Shown: piece by piece, positions 1 to 8,603 of the stretch
How the letters are laid out: every line of letters begins with the position of its first letter
How positions within the stretch are numbered: the stretch's first letter is position 1
Assembly: GCF_009848495.1 (NCBI RefSeq)
Contig: NZ_WWEP01000010.1
Span: forward strand, 31,781-95,780
DNA length: 64,000 nt
From: Flavobacterium sp. MK4S-17
GTDB lineage: Bacteria; Bacteroidota; Bacteroidia; Flavobacteriales; Flavobacteriaceae
Direction: 5' to 3'
The notes under the pieces: generated by a model
Told to the model about the DNA's origin: nothing
The model's input: only the letters and a program-made list of their open reading frames with translations
Databases searched by the model: none
Position numbers and translations under genes: made by a program

Positions 1-338
1 ATATCCTTAATTTTCAGCAGCTTTATATTATTACTTTTTAAATACAGCAGCAGTTCATTTAACAAAGCCTCTACTTTTTCTGCACCAATACTTTTTTTAA
101 GTATAAGCCCGCCATAGGTAAGCCCCTGGTGTGAATGTACTTCATTTCCTGTAATGTTAGCAGGCAGTAATGCTATTAATTTACTGCCCTCAAAAAATAA
201 AAGGGAAAAATCAGTAAACCTGTCTTTATGGTACTCCATAAAGTCACGGTTGAATAAAAATGTACCGTTTTTGGAATTCATTATAAATTCATTCCACTGG
301 TTGTAATACGATGCATTGTATTTTTCTATCCTGTACAT
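1..338 (-). CDS. FemAB/GNAT-type acyltransferase-like protein, N-terminal part
   Basis: From ATG at 338 the minus strand stays open for 112 codons to the window edge, so the C-terminus is missing. The product starts MYRIEKYNASYYNQWNEF and contains the segments FLFNRDFMEYH and HSHQGLTYGG. This pattern (W-N-F near the start, F-NR-FM-YH, then QGLTYGG) is typical of the Bacteroidota acyltransferase-like proteins related to the FemAB/GNAT fold, often found near surface-polysaccharide genes. The family call is from memory of such N-termini. The substrate cannot be judged because the catalytic half is off the window. Confidence 0.6.
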   Translation of the reverse strand, partial: MYRIEKYNASYYNQWNEFIMNSKNGTFLFNRDFMEYHKDRFTDFSLLFFEGSKLIALLPANITGNEVHSHQGLTYGGLILKKSIGAEKVEALLNELLLYLKSNNIKLLKIKD

Positions 339-480
339 TACTATTATTTGGTACCCTGTGGTAAAAGTATAAATAATTTGGCAATACCCTGTTTGTAAAC
401 CCTGCTACAGTTATTGATTAAAGATTAAAATACGGCATTATCAAATATTTACTATTTTTAAAGCATCAAAAAATAATGCC

Positions 481-2973
481 TTGAAGCAAAAGTTACTTTA
501 TACTTTCCTGTTTTTATATACTGTTTTAGCAGCAAATGCCCAAACTGACATTTCGCTGTACGAACAGTTTAACGGCAGGTATGATTTTACTTTTGCTGGC
601 AATACATTAAATGTAACCCAAAATGGTGTATTGAGTAATGGCACCTGTACAATACTTACCTCATCCAGCGCACAGCTGAATTTAAATACCAACGATGAAA
701 TTTTAAAGGCATACTTATACTGGGCAGGTTCCGGCACGGGCGATTTTGATATCCAGCTTAACGCACAGGATATAACCGCCCAAAGGACTTTTAACATACA
801 AAGGCAGACAGCCGAAAACATAAACGGGCAAACCATGATGGTTAATCGCTTTTATTTTGGTGCTTTTGCCGATGTAACTGCACTGGTACAGGCACAGGGA
901 GCAGGCAGCTATACAGTTTCGGAACTTGACCTTACCGACCTTATTAACGAAAACGGCCAAACGCCAACACAAAACCTTTATTGCCGTAACGGTACTAATT
1001 TTGGCGGCTGGGCCATACTTGTACTGTATAAAAATGACAATTTGCCCCTTAACCAGATTAACCTGTATGACGGTTTTGAGTTTGTACCCAATAATATAGA
1101 TATAGATTTACCCAGCCTGAATGTAATTGATAACAACGGGGCTAAAATAGGATTTTTAGCATGGGAAGGCGATGAATCAATAGCAATAAATGAAAAGCTA
1201 ACGATAAATAACATTGTTTTAAGCAATGCACTTAACCCGCCCACCAATGCCTTTAACTGTACCAACAGCATAACAGGCTCTGTTAACCTGCACAATATGG
1301 ATATTGATATTTACAATATTGAAAATATGATTCAGGTGGGTGATGAAAGTGCCAATATTAAACTGCAGTCGGGACAGGATTTGGTTATAGTAAATGCTAT
1401 AATAACCAAGCTTAACAGCCAGTTGCCCGATGCCACCATTTCGGCAGAAAATATAGCTACAAGCTGCGATTCGCGGGAACTGACTATAGATTATAAAGTA
1501 GCCAATACAAATAGTACTGATATACTGCCGGCACCTACGCCTATTGCTTTTTATGTAAACAACACTTTGGTTGCCACTGCGCAAACTACTGCACCCATAC
1601 CCATTGACGGCATTGAAGAGGGAACAATAACCGTTACTGTACCTGCCGGAATGGGGCCTGAATATGAACTGCTGCTTGTTGTGGATGATACCGGTAATGG
1701 CAGCGGTATTGTACAGGAAACAGAAGAAAACAATAACACTTATACCATTAATGATTCTTTATGGGTTTCCCCTGTCCCTGTAAACCCGGCAGATATAACC
1801 GTATGCGAAACATTCAATAATTCAGGGGTTGGTATTTTCAACTTTTCAGCGTATGAAGAACAATTAAAAGGCAACCCCGATGATACAGTTACTTTTTATA
1901 TATCGCAGGAAAAGGCAGAAGAAGGGTTGGATAATATTACCAATACAGCAAATTATACTTCTGTTTCAGCCACACAAGCTATATATGTAAGGGTTGAAGA
2001 TGTGCACTCCTGCTATGGTTTCACCAGCTTTAACCTTATAGCTGTAGATTGCCTTTTCCCTGATGCCACTGTACAGGTAAACAATATAAGCCAGGAATGT
2101 AATTCGAGGATAATTGATGTTGCCTATTCTGTAAATAATTTTAACAGCGATGATATTTTACCTTCAGGTACACCTGTTTCAATTTACGTTGACGGAGTAT
2201 TTTTTGATTATACTGAAACGCTTTTGGACATACCTGTTGATGGCAGTGAGGAAGGTGTTATTACTCTGGAAATACCAGCCTCTTTACCCCTGGATTTTGA
2301 ACTTACATTTGTTGCTGACGATATTGGTGACGGAACCGGTATTGTAAAGGAAAGCGATGAAACCAATAATGCTTTTACTGTTACAGTAAACCTTTGGATA
2401 AAGCCTGTACTTATGCAGCCTGAAAATATAATTTCATGCAATGAAGGCTTTGGCTTGGGCACTTTTGATTTTTCCGGGTATGAAGACTCTCTTAAAAATG
2501 AATCCACAGATGTTGTTTCTTTTTATAAAACACTGGAAGATGCACTTTCAGGAGCGGGAGGCATACTTGATATTTCGTCTTATAAATCGGAAGCTAACCC
2601 ACAGGAAATATTTGTGCGCCTTGAGGATGAAAACGGTTGCTTTACTACCGGCTCGTTTTTGTTACGGACAAGGAAATGCCCGCCTGAAACCTTTAATTAT
2701 GTTACCCCTAATGACGATGGTTATAACGATACCTTTTTTGTAAAAGGGCTCCGCAATGTTTTCCTGAATTTTAAAATGAGTATATATAACCGCTGGGGCA
2801 ATCTTGTATGGGAAGGCAACCACAGCAAAGAAGACTGGGATGGTATAGCCAGTGTAAGCAAGGTAGGCCCGGGTAATAACGCTGTACCTTCAGGCACTTA
2901 TTATTTTGTTTTAGAGCTTAATGACCCCGAATATCCTGAACCTATAGTGGGATGGGTACATGTGGCTAAGTAG
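481..2973 (+). CDS. T9SS type B sorting domain protein with paired CARDB-like modules
   Basis: An 830-residue secreted protein. The TTG at 481 is chosen because it begins directly with a signal peptide (MKQKLLYTFLFLYTV, cleavage near ANA-Q at residue 20). An N-terminal beta-rich region (about 25-315) is followed by two similar CARDB-like modules (about 318-430 and 526-640). Each starts with a cysteine-containing NIATSCDSRELTIDY-like strand and ends with a D-GNGSGIVQE-type loop. The last 95 or so residues (from about 732, YVTPNDDGYNDTFFV, then YNRWGNLVWEG) are the gliding-motility-associated C-terminal domain, which in known proteins directs export through the type IX system and surface attachment. 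The ligand or role is unknown. An adhesin-like surface function is inference. Confidence 0.88.
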   Translation: MKQKLLYTFLFLYTVLAANAQTDISLYEQFNGRYDFTFAGNTLNVTQNGVLSNGTCTILTSSSAQLNLNTNDEILKAYLYWAGSGTGDFDIQLNAQDITAQRTFNIQRQTAENINGQTMMVNRFYFGAFADVTALVQAQGAGSYTVSELDLTDLINENGQTPTQNLYCRNGTNFGGWAILVLYKNDNLPLNQINLYDGFEFVPNNIDIDLPSLNVIDNNGAKIGFLAWEGDESIAINEKLTINNIVLSNALNPPTNAFNCTNSITGSVNLHNMDIDIYNIENMIQVGDESANIKLQSGQDLVIVNAIITKLNSQLPDATISAENIATSCDSRELTIDYKVANTNSTDILPAPTPIAFYVNNTLVATAQTTAPIPIDGIEEGTITVTVPAGMGPEYELLLVVDDTGNGSGIVQETEENNNTYTINDSLWVSPVPVNPADITVCETFNNSGVGIFNFSAYEEQLKGNPDDTVTFYISQEKAEEGLDNITNTANYTSVSATQAIYVRVEDVHSCYGFTSFNLIAVDCLFPDATVQVNNISQECNSRIIDVAYSVNNFNSDDILPSGTPVSIYVDGVFFDYTETLLDIPVDGSEEGVITLEIPASLPLDFELTFVADDIGDGTGIVKESDETNNAFTVTVNLWIKPVLMQPENIISCNEGFGLGTFDFSGYEDSLKNESTDVVSFYKTLEDALSGAGGILDISSYKSEANPQEIFVRLEDENGCFTTGSFLLRTRKCPPETFNYVTPNDDGYNDTFFVKGLRNVFLNFKMSIYNRWGNLVWEGNHSKEDWDGIASVSKVGPGNNAVPSGTYYFVLELNDPEYPEPIVGWVHVAK

Positions 2974-2985
2974 CATAACGGTGAA

Positions 2986-3417
2986 ATGAAAAAAAAGAAA
3001 ACATACATTAAGAGAAGGTTTATAGCAGGATTTATAGATTACTCCATAATCTTTATGATTGATTACTCATTAATAGTAAAATTAGGCACTACTAATGATG
3101 GAAAAAACTATGAACTAAATGGCTTGCCCGCTTTATTATTGCCTCTATTTTGGCTGATTATGACTGTAGGTATAGAAAAATTAACAGGGGCAACCCTTGG
3201 TAACGGCATTGTAGGGCTTAAACCCGTTTGTATTAAATACAACAGTAAAATAACTGCTCTGCAATCACTTAAAAGGCATACTTTGGATTTAATAGATATG
3301 ATGTTTTTTGGTGTTGTTGCCATAATAACTATAAAAAACACCAAACACAATCAAAGATTGGGAGATCTCTGGGCAGGTACTACAGTAGTAAAATCAGAAT
3401 CACCTGTTGCCGAGTGA
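2986..3417 (+). CDS. Small RDD family membrane protein
   Basis: 143 residues starting at ATG 2986, 12 bases after the preceding stop. A basic N-terminus (MKKKKTYIKRRFIAGFIDY) leads into three hydrophobic segments. The pattern R-RF-AG-FIDY, then TGATLGNGIVGLKPV, then NQRLGDLWAGTTVV matches the RDD domain (conserved Arg-Asp-Asp positions in membrane helices). RDD proteins are poorly characterised; some members have been linked to sodium/proton or small-ion transport. Its end overlaps the convergent TRIC-type gene by 18 bases. A second RDD gene lies at 4002-4748, so two divergent members sit within 2 kb. Confidence 0.85.
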   Translation: MKKKKTYIKRRFIAGFIDYSIIFMIDYSLIVKLGTTNDGKNYELNGLPALLLPLFWLIMTVGIEKLTGATLGNGIVGLKPVCIKYNSKITALQSLKRHTLDLIDMMFFGVVAIITIKNTKHNQRLGDLWAGTTVVKSESPVAE

Positions 3418-4002
3418 AGGTAATGACCATTTAAAATGTACTGCCAGCAGCCGCAGGCTTATAATAAAACCTGAAGTTGCCAGGTATAAAATATCCTGTG
3501 GTATGTTTAGCTGCCGCAGCGTGAAGAAAACCAAACCTCCCGCAATACAAATTGTAGCATATATTTCCCTCCTGAATATAACGGGTATATCATTACATAA
3601 AATATCACGTATAACCCCGCCGAAACAGGCAGTCATTGTACCTAAGGCAATACATATAACCGGGTGAAGGTTTATAGCAATACCTTTTTCTAAGCCTATA
3701 AGTGTAAAAACCCCTAAGCCAATAGTATCAAAAAAGAAAAGGGAAACCCTTAACCTGTCAAGCTTTTTCCTGAAAAGCACAGCAATAAAAAAGCCTGCTG
3801 TTATTATATAAACATAATTCAAATCCAGCATCCAGCCTACCGGAGTATGGCCTATAAGTACATCACGCAGTGTACCACCACCCACTGATGTAACAAATGC
3901 TATAACAAACACACCAAAAGGATCCATCCTTTTATTAAGTGCCGTTAAAACACCTGATATGGCAAATGCCATTGTCCCTAAAATATCAAGCAGGTAAAAC
4001 AT
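3400..4002 (-). CDS. TRIC-type cation channel family protein (UPF0126/YadS-like)
   Basis: 200 residues with about seven hydrophobic segments. It shows the duplicated glycine-rich motifs of the prokaryotic trimeric intracellular cation channel family: TSVGGGTLRDVLIG near residue 40 and ACFGGVIRDILCNDIP near residue 130. Two such repeats, related by pseudo-twofold symmetry, are the family hallmark. Homologues with known structure conduct monovalent cations; that function is inferred here. ATG at 4000-4002 overlaps the stop of the upstream RDD gene by one base (TAATG), indicating translational coupling and a two-gene operon. Confidence 0.9.
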   Translation of the reverse strand: MFYLLDILGTMAFAISGVLTALNKRMDPFGVFVIAFVTSVGGGTLRDVLIGHTPVGWMLDLNYVYIITAGFFIAVLFRKKLDRLRVSLFFFDTIGLGVFTLIGLEKGIAINLHPVICIALGTMTACFGGVIRDILCNDIPVIFRREIYATICIAGGLVFFTLRQLNIPQDILYLATSGFIISLRLLAVHFKWSLPSLGNR

Positions 4003-4748
4003 TACATGTTTTGGGTATAGTAATTATAGTCTTTAATAACAGTATCTACAAAGGCAGTTGCATTATGGGATACAGAGCGTATTCCTGTTACCGCTTCAAT
4101 TTTTTCCTTTAATTTTTCTATCATATCAAAATCTGCCGCGTTGTAGCTGGTATCATACGTTTCCTTAATAATGCGCATATCATTATCAGAAAGCTTTATT
4201 ACCAGCGGGTATGTTGGCACATAACTGTTATCAAGTTCTTTTAATATGGTGTGGTCAATAGTAACATCATTTTTTAAGGATATTACCGCCGTACCTGCTG
4301 CCATATCGCCCAAACGCTGCGTTTTATTATTAACAAGCATAGCAATTAGCCCTATTATCCCCGAGCCTATCGAAATATCTATCAGCCTTAAAACCCAGCG
4401 TATAAAATAATCGCCGAAACTTGCCTGGTAGCCGTCAATTTTTATAACCCTTATCTTCATAATGCGCTTGCCTATGGTTTGCCCCTCCATAAGGCTTTCC
4501 TGTACCAGGCTGTAAAAAATTACCGGTAAAGAAATTATAAGTATAACAGTGTTTCTTTCCCACATGTCAAAACCGGCAAAAACCGTTTCATCAAATTTTA
4601 AAAGGCGGAATAAAATAAAATACAAGCTTATGCCATAAGCTATTTTTACCAGCAAATCGAAAAGATAGCCAAAAATACGGTCGCCCACCGAAGCCGTGTT
4701 AAAATTAATATTAACATTTTGCGTGGTGGTTATAGATAGTTGTGACAT
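4002..4748 (-). CDS. RDD family membrane protein
   Basis: 248 residues. The N-terminus MSQLSITTTQNVNINF is typical of the larger RDD proteins next to SpoIIM-like genes in Bacteroidota. The RDD domain covers about 20-170, with SVGDRIFGYLFDLLV, then EGQTIGKRIMKIRVI, a DYFIRWVLRLID segment and NNKTQRLGDMAAGTAVI. The remaining roughly 80 residues are a soluble, charged tail. Its start codon lies only 21 bases from the divergent SpoIIM-like start, so the two promoters must overlap each other or the coding regions. The conserved pairing suggests that the RDD protein and the operon at 4770-11007 act together, although the biochemical role is unknown. Confidence 0.88.
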   Translation of the reverse strand: MSQLSITTTQNVNINFNTASVGDRIFGYLFDLLVKIAYGISLYFILFRLLKFDETVFAGFDMWERNTVILIISLPVIFYSLVQESLMEGQTIGKRIMKIRVIKIDGYQASFGDYFIRWVLRLIDISIGSGIIGLIAMLVNNKTQRLGDMAAGTAVISLKNDVTIDHTILKELDNSYVPTYPLVIKLSDNDMRIIKETYDTSYNAADFDMIEKLKEKIEAVTGIRSVSHNATAFVDTVIKDYNYYTQNM

Positions 4749-4769
4749 ATTTTATATTTTAGCTTTTGT
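4749..4769. promoter_or_regulatory. Very short divergent intergenic region
   Basis: Only 21 A+T-rich bases separate the ATG of the RDD gene (minus) from the ATG of the SpoIIM-like gene (plus). On the plus strand TAGCTTTTG at 4760-4768 is one base longer than the Bacteroidota -7 consensus TAnnTTTG. If it is used, transcription would start at or next to the ATG, giving a leaderless mRNA. No clear box is visible for the minus strand inside the gap. Confidence 0.35.
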
Positions 4770-5750
4770 ATGAGAGAAGTGGCTTTTATAAAACAAAATA
4801 AAGAAAAATGGCTTGAATTTGAGCAGGCTATTTTTGGTAAAACTAAAAAAAATCCTGATGAACTGGCCAGCCTTTATATACACCTTGTAAACGACCTCTC
4901 CTACGCACAAACGTATTACCCTAAAAGCAAGGCTGTTACATACCTTAACCATTTAGCTTCGCTAACCTATCAAAAAATATATAAAACCAAAAGGGAAGAA
5001 ACCAACAGGCTGGTTTATTTTTTTAAGACCGAGGTTCCGCTTATCATCTACAGGAACAGGCGATATGTTTTGTACTCCTTTTTACTGTTTTTCCTGTTTA
5101 CTGCAATAGGTGCAGTTTCTGCTGCTAACGATTCTACATTCGTAAGGCTTATATTAGGCGATGAATATGTAAACATGACTTTAGAGAATATAAGCAATGG
5201 CAATCCTGTGGCGGTTTACAAAAGCGGCAGTAACTGGGGCAGTGCTGTCGGCATTACAGCCAATAATCTTAATGTGGGCCTGCGCTGTTTCATTTCAGGG
5301 ATATTTGCAGGTGTTGGTACTGTATTAATGCTGATGTTTAACTGTATTATGCTGGGGTCTTTCCAGTATTTCTTTTATGAGCAGGGTGTATTTTGGGAAA
5401 GTGTGCGCGGTATATGGATACACGGCGCCATGGAAATATTTGCTATAGTTATAGAAGCTGCCGCCGGGCTTGTCCTGGGAGCGGGAATACTTTTCCCTAA
5501 AACATACTCAAGGCTGGCATCATTAAAAATAGCCTTTAAAAACGGGCTTAAAATAGTGCTTAGCACTATGCCTTTTACTTTTGCGGCAGGCATGCTGGAG
5601 GGGTTTGTTACCCGCTACTCGCCGGATATGCCCCGGATACTCAATATTTTTATAATCATATCAACCCTTGCGCTTATATCATGGTACTACCTGATATACC
5701 CGTTTAAGGTAAATAAAAAAGTTACTACAGATAATGTTACAGCTCTATAA
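4770..5750 (+). CDS. SpoIIM-like (stage II sporulation protein M family) membrane protein
   Basis: 326 residues. A roughly 100-residue cytoplasmic N-terminus (MREVAFIKQNKEKWLEF, then LVNDLSYAQTYYP) precedes five to six hydrophobic segments. These include the SpoIIM/DUF95-type glycine-rich core: LRCFISGIFAGVGTVLML near residue 175 and WIHGAMEIFAIVIEAAAG near 220. In endospore formers SpoIIM belongs to an engulfment complex. This organism shows no sign of sporulation, so the homologue probably serves an envelope role with its MoxR/DUF58 neighbours (inference). It opens a six-gene operon in which consecutive genes overlap or are one base apart, and it overlaps the next gene by 17 bases. Confidence 0.88.
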   Translation: MREVAFIKQNKEKWLEFEQAIFGKTKKNPDELASLYIHLVNDLSYAQTYYPKSKAVTYLNHLASLTYQKIYKTKREETNRLVYFFKTEVPLIIYRNRRYVLYSFLLFFLFTAIGAVSAANDSTFVRLILGDEYVNMTLENISNGNPVAVYKSGSNWGSAVGITANNLNVGLRCFISGIFAGVGTVLMLMFNCIMLGSFQYFFYEQGVFWESVRGIWIHGAMEIFAIVIEAAAGLVLGAGILFPKTYSRLASLKIAFKNGLKIVLSTMPFTFAAGMLEGFVTRYSPDMPRILNIFIIISTLALISWYYLIYPFKVNKKVTTDNVTAL

Positions 5751-6675
5751 AAAAAGAAAATTCAGCGACCTTATAAATGATACTTTCGGCTTTTTTCGCG
5801 TGGCCGGAAAAAATTATTTTAAAACCTACTTTGCCGTAAACGGCGGTTTGCTTTTAATTTTACTGGTACTTATATACATCGCAGGAAAAGTATTTTTCGA
5901 GGGGCTTTTTGCTAATTTCGGCACTCCTGCTTCCGGCAGGGTGCTGGATGAATACTTTAATTCCAACCTTGGCTTTTTTATAGGCACAGGCGTTTTCCTG
6001 GCTGTCTTAATAATAATTATCACCTTATTAAGCTATAGCTTTCCTGTAATATACCTCAGTATTTATGAAAAGAAAGAAAAGCCCGAAACAGCCGAAATAG
6101 TAAGGCAGCTAAAAGCAAAAGCCGGAAGGATACTATTATTCTCGCTGCTTTGGCTGGTTACATTTTTACCTCTGCTGGTACTTATTTCACTGTTCAGCAT
6201 ACTGTTGTTTGCAATAATAATAGGTATCCCTTTTGCTTTGGCTATTTTTGGCGCGGTTTCCTGCTGGATGTGCCTTGCCTTTTATGATTACCTTACTACA
6301 GGAAATGGCTATTTCACTTCCATGCGCAAAGGCTTTGATATGCTTTTTCAAAGTTTTTGGCCACATGTAGGTGCATCGGTAATTATGTATATTATTGTTT
6401 ACGTGGCCCAAAGTATTATTTCTTTTATACCCTATATCATTGGTATTGGAGGGCTAATATTAAATCCTACTACAGGGGCAACACAGGAAAATTTCAGCTT
6501 TTTAGGGTTAATGATGCTAATTACTTTTATGCTTTCAATAGCACTGGGTTATATTTTGGGCAACTTTATTTTTATAAATCAGGGACTTATATATTACAGT
6601 GCAAAAGAAAAAAACGAGCACCAGTCACTCCATTCAGATATTGACCTTATCGGCAAAAACTTTGACAGTGAATAA
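5734..6675 (+). CDS. Polytopic membrane protein of the MoxR/DUF58 operon
   Basis: 313 residues with six or so long hydrophobic segments and short loops. The N-terminus LYKKRKFSDLINDTFGFFRVAGKN resembles the start of the glycerophosphodiester-phosphodiesterase-type membrane domain proteins, which lack any catalytic domain. No enzymatic motif is visible. The ATG at 5734 lies inside the SpoIIM-like gene (17-base overlap), and the 3' end overlaps the DUF4129 gene by 8 bases, so it is translationally coupled on both sides. It is most likely a membrane subunit of the complex encoded by the operon. The specific function is unknown. Confidence 0.75.
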   Translation: MLQLYKKRKFSDLINDTFGFFRVAGKNYFKTYFAVNGGLLLILLVLIYIAGKVFFEGLFANFGTPASGRVLDEYFNSNLGFFIGTGVFLAVLIIIITLLSYSFPVIYLSIYEKKEKPETAEIVRQLKAKAGRILLFSLLWLVTFLPLLVLISLFSILLFAIIIGIPFALAIFGAVSCWMCLAFYDYLTTGNGYFTSMRKGFDMLFQSFWPHVGASVIMYIIVYVAQSIISFIPYIIGIGGLILNPTTGATQENFSFLGLMMLITFMLSIALGYILGNFIFINQGLIYYSAKEKNEHQSLHSDIDLIGKNFDSE

Positions 6676-7411
6676 ACTACTGCTCTACATATTTTTATTT
6701 ACCTGTACGGCTTCTTCATTTTCACAGCCTATTACTGATTCAGTACAACCCACCGAAACAGTGTATCCTGTTTACACGGACAGTGTTTACTATAGTAAAA
6801 GGGAATTTACACCCGGTTTTAAGGAAAAATATAACGATACCGATTTTGTTTATGAAAACAAGGCAAAGGTCACTTCCCTATGGGAGCGTTTTAAAACCTG
6901 GCTGGGTAATTTGCTAAATGACATATTTTCATTTGGAGACAACACGCAGAGGACACCATGGTTTGCTGTAGTTGTGCGTTTACTTGCCGGACTGATTATA
7001 TTATTCGTGGTTTATCTTATTGTAAAGGCATTACTTAATAAAGAGGGTATGTGGATATTTGCCAAATCAGGTAAAAAAATTAATATACAGGAACTCACGG
7101 AAGAAGATATTAAGACTACTGACTTTGGCAAACTTGTGGAAGAAACCAAAGCTAACGGCAACTACAGGCTTGGCATACGCTATTATTACCTGTGGCTGTT
7201 AAAAAAGCTGGCACTAAGGGAAATTATTGACTGGCATTGGGATAAAACCAATACTGACTACCTGTATGAAATAAAAGACAGTAGCCTGCGTAAAGATTTT
7301 GAATACCTTTCATACGTGTATGACCACAGCTGGTATGGCGAATTTGAAATTGATGAAAGTGCTTTTGCCAAAGCAGAAAAAGCCTTCAGGAAAACCATAA
7401 ACTCAATTTAA
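6668..7411 (+). CDS. DUF4129 domain protein (signal peptide plus one membrane helix)
   Basis: GTG at 6668 is preferred over an upstream in-frame start at 6599. It overlaps the previous stop by 8 bases and begins with a signal peptide, (M)NKLLLYIFLFTCTASSFSQ. The 247-residue product has an extracytoplasmic N-terminal third, one transmembrane helix near residues 90-120 (VVVRLLAGLIILFVVYLIV), and a cytoplasmic C-terminal DUF4129-type helical domain (NGNYRLGIRYYYLWLLKKL, then FEYLSYVYDHSWYGEF). DUF4129 domains commonly accompany MoxR and DUF58 genes, and the domain is proposed to act in assembling or remodelling an envelope complex. The stop at 7411 is one base before the next ATG. Confidence 0.85.
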   Translation: MNKLLLYIFLFTCTASSFSQPITDSVQPTETVYPVYTDSVYYSKREFTPGFKEKYNDTDFVYENKAKVTSLWERFKTWLGNLLNDIFSFGDNTQRTPWFAVVVRLLAGLIILFVVYLIVKALLNKEGMWIFAKSGKKINIQELTEEDIKTTDFGKLVEETKANGNYRLGIRYYYLWLLKKLALREIIDWHWDKTNTDYLYEIKDSSLRKDFEYLSYVYDHSWYGEFEIDESAFAKAEKAFRKTINSI

Positions 7412-7412
7412 A

Positions 7413-8603
7413 ATGAACAGGAAAGTTACCATATACATAATATTCCTTGTTCTGGTTTTAGGGCTTTTAATAGTAATTGATTCCGGCAGGCCCAAACCTA
7501 TAGACTGGACACCCTCCTACTCTGTTACCGATAAAAGGCCGTTGGGATTATATATTTTTGATAAAGAATCGAAAAACATATTTAAAGGGCAGCCAATAAA
7601 AAAAATTTCCACCACTCCTTATGAATATTTTGACCCAAAATATGATTATGAGAAAAAGAGTTACAATGTAAGCGGTACATTTATGCATATAGCCGAAGAA
7701 TCGGAAATTGATAACGAGTCGGCTAAAGAGCTTTTATACTTTGCCGAACACGGCAACACCGTATTTTTAAGCATGAAAACTTTTCCGCCCGCCTTACTGG
7801 ACTCGCTTAAGTTTGAAACCGGCGATTCCTTTTTTTATAAAGACACTATATCATTAAGTGTTGATAACAAAAATACCGATACGGAGAAATACAAGTTGGT
7901 GGAAGGGCGCGGTATTCAGTATTTTACCAGTATAGATACACTCAACACCATAGTGTTAGGGCACCAGTGGATTGACACGATACAGCAGGCCAATTATATT
8001 AAAGTTCGCTACGGCATGGGCAGCTTCCTGCTGCACACGCAGCCGGCAGCTTTCAGTAACTTCCACCTCCTGAAAGGCAATCATTATCAATATACTGAAA
8101 AGCTGGTTTCATTCATGCCGAAAAACACACTGTTTTGGTATGCCCGGCATTTTACAGGTGAGGCGTCCGGCTCGCCACTACGTTACATATTACAGAACAA
8201 GGCTTTGCGCTGGTCATTATATTTGGGGCTGATTGGCATTATTATATTTATAATATTCAATGCCAAAAGAAAGCAGCGTATAATACCTGAAATGGCACCT
8301 GTAAAAAATACAACTGTTGATTTTACAAAAACAATAGGCAACCTGTATTACCAGGAAAAAAACCACCATACCATAATTGAAAAGAAAATTATATATTTCC
8401 TGGAGCATATACGAAATGAATATTTGATAGATACCTATGATCTTGACGATACTTTTGTTGAAAAACTGCATTTAAAAACAGGAAAGCCGATAGCCCATAT
8501 ACAGCATGCCATACGGCTTATAAAAAAATACAGGTACCAATTTGAAAGTACCGAAGAAGACGTAATTGAAATAAATAAAGCAATTGAAAAACTAAGATTA
8601 TGA
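7413..8603 (+). CDS. DUF4350 domain protein
   Basis: 396 residues. An N-terminal membrane anchor (IYIIFLVLVLGLLIVIDSG) is followed by an extracytoplasmic DUF4350-type domain related to GATase-like/Rossmann folds (DKRPLGLYIFDKE, AEHGNTVFLSMKTFPP, YGMGSFLLHTQPAAFSN). A second helix lies near 270-285 (LYLGLIGIIIFIIFNA), and a roughly 110-residue cytoplasmic tail follows. The ATG follows the previous stop after one base, and the end overlaps the MoxR gene by four bases (ATGA). DUF4350 genes are typical partners of MoxR-DUF58 pairs. The domain probably senses or binds something in the periplasm; its ligand is not known. Confidence 0.85.
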   Translation: MNRKVTIYIIFLVLVLGLLIVIDSGRPKPIDWTPSYSVTDKRPLGLYIFDKESKNIFKGQPIKKISTTPYEYFDPKYDYEKKSYNVSGTFMHIAEESEIDNESAKELLYFAEHGNTVFLSMKTFPPALLDSLKFETGDSFFYKDTISLSVDNKNTDTEKYKLVEGRGIQYFTSIDTLNTIVLGHQWIDTIQQANYIKVRYGMGSFLLHTQPAAFSNFHLLKGNHYQYTEKLVSFMPKNTLFWYARHFTGEASGSPLRYILQNKALRWSLYLGLIGIIIFIIFNAKRKQRIIPEMAPVKNTTVDFTKTIGNLYYQEKNHHTIIEKKIIYFLEHIRNEYLIDTYDLDDTFVEKLHLKTGKPIAHIQHAIRLIKKYRYQFESTEEDVIEINKAIEKLRL

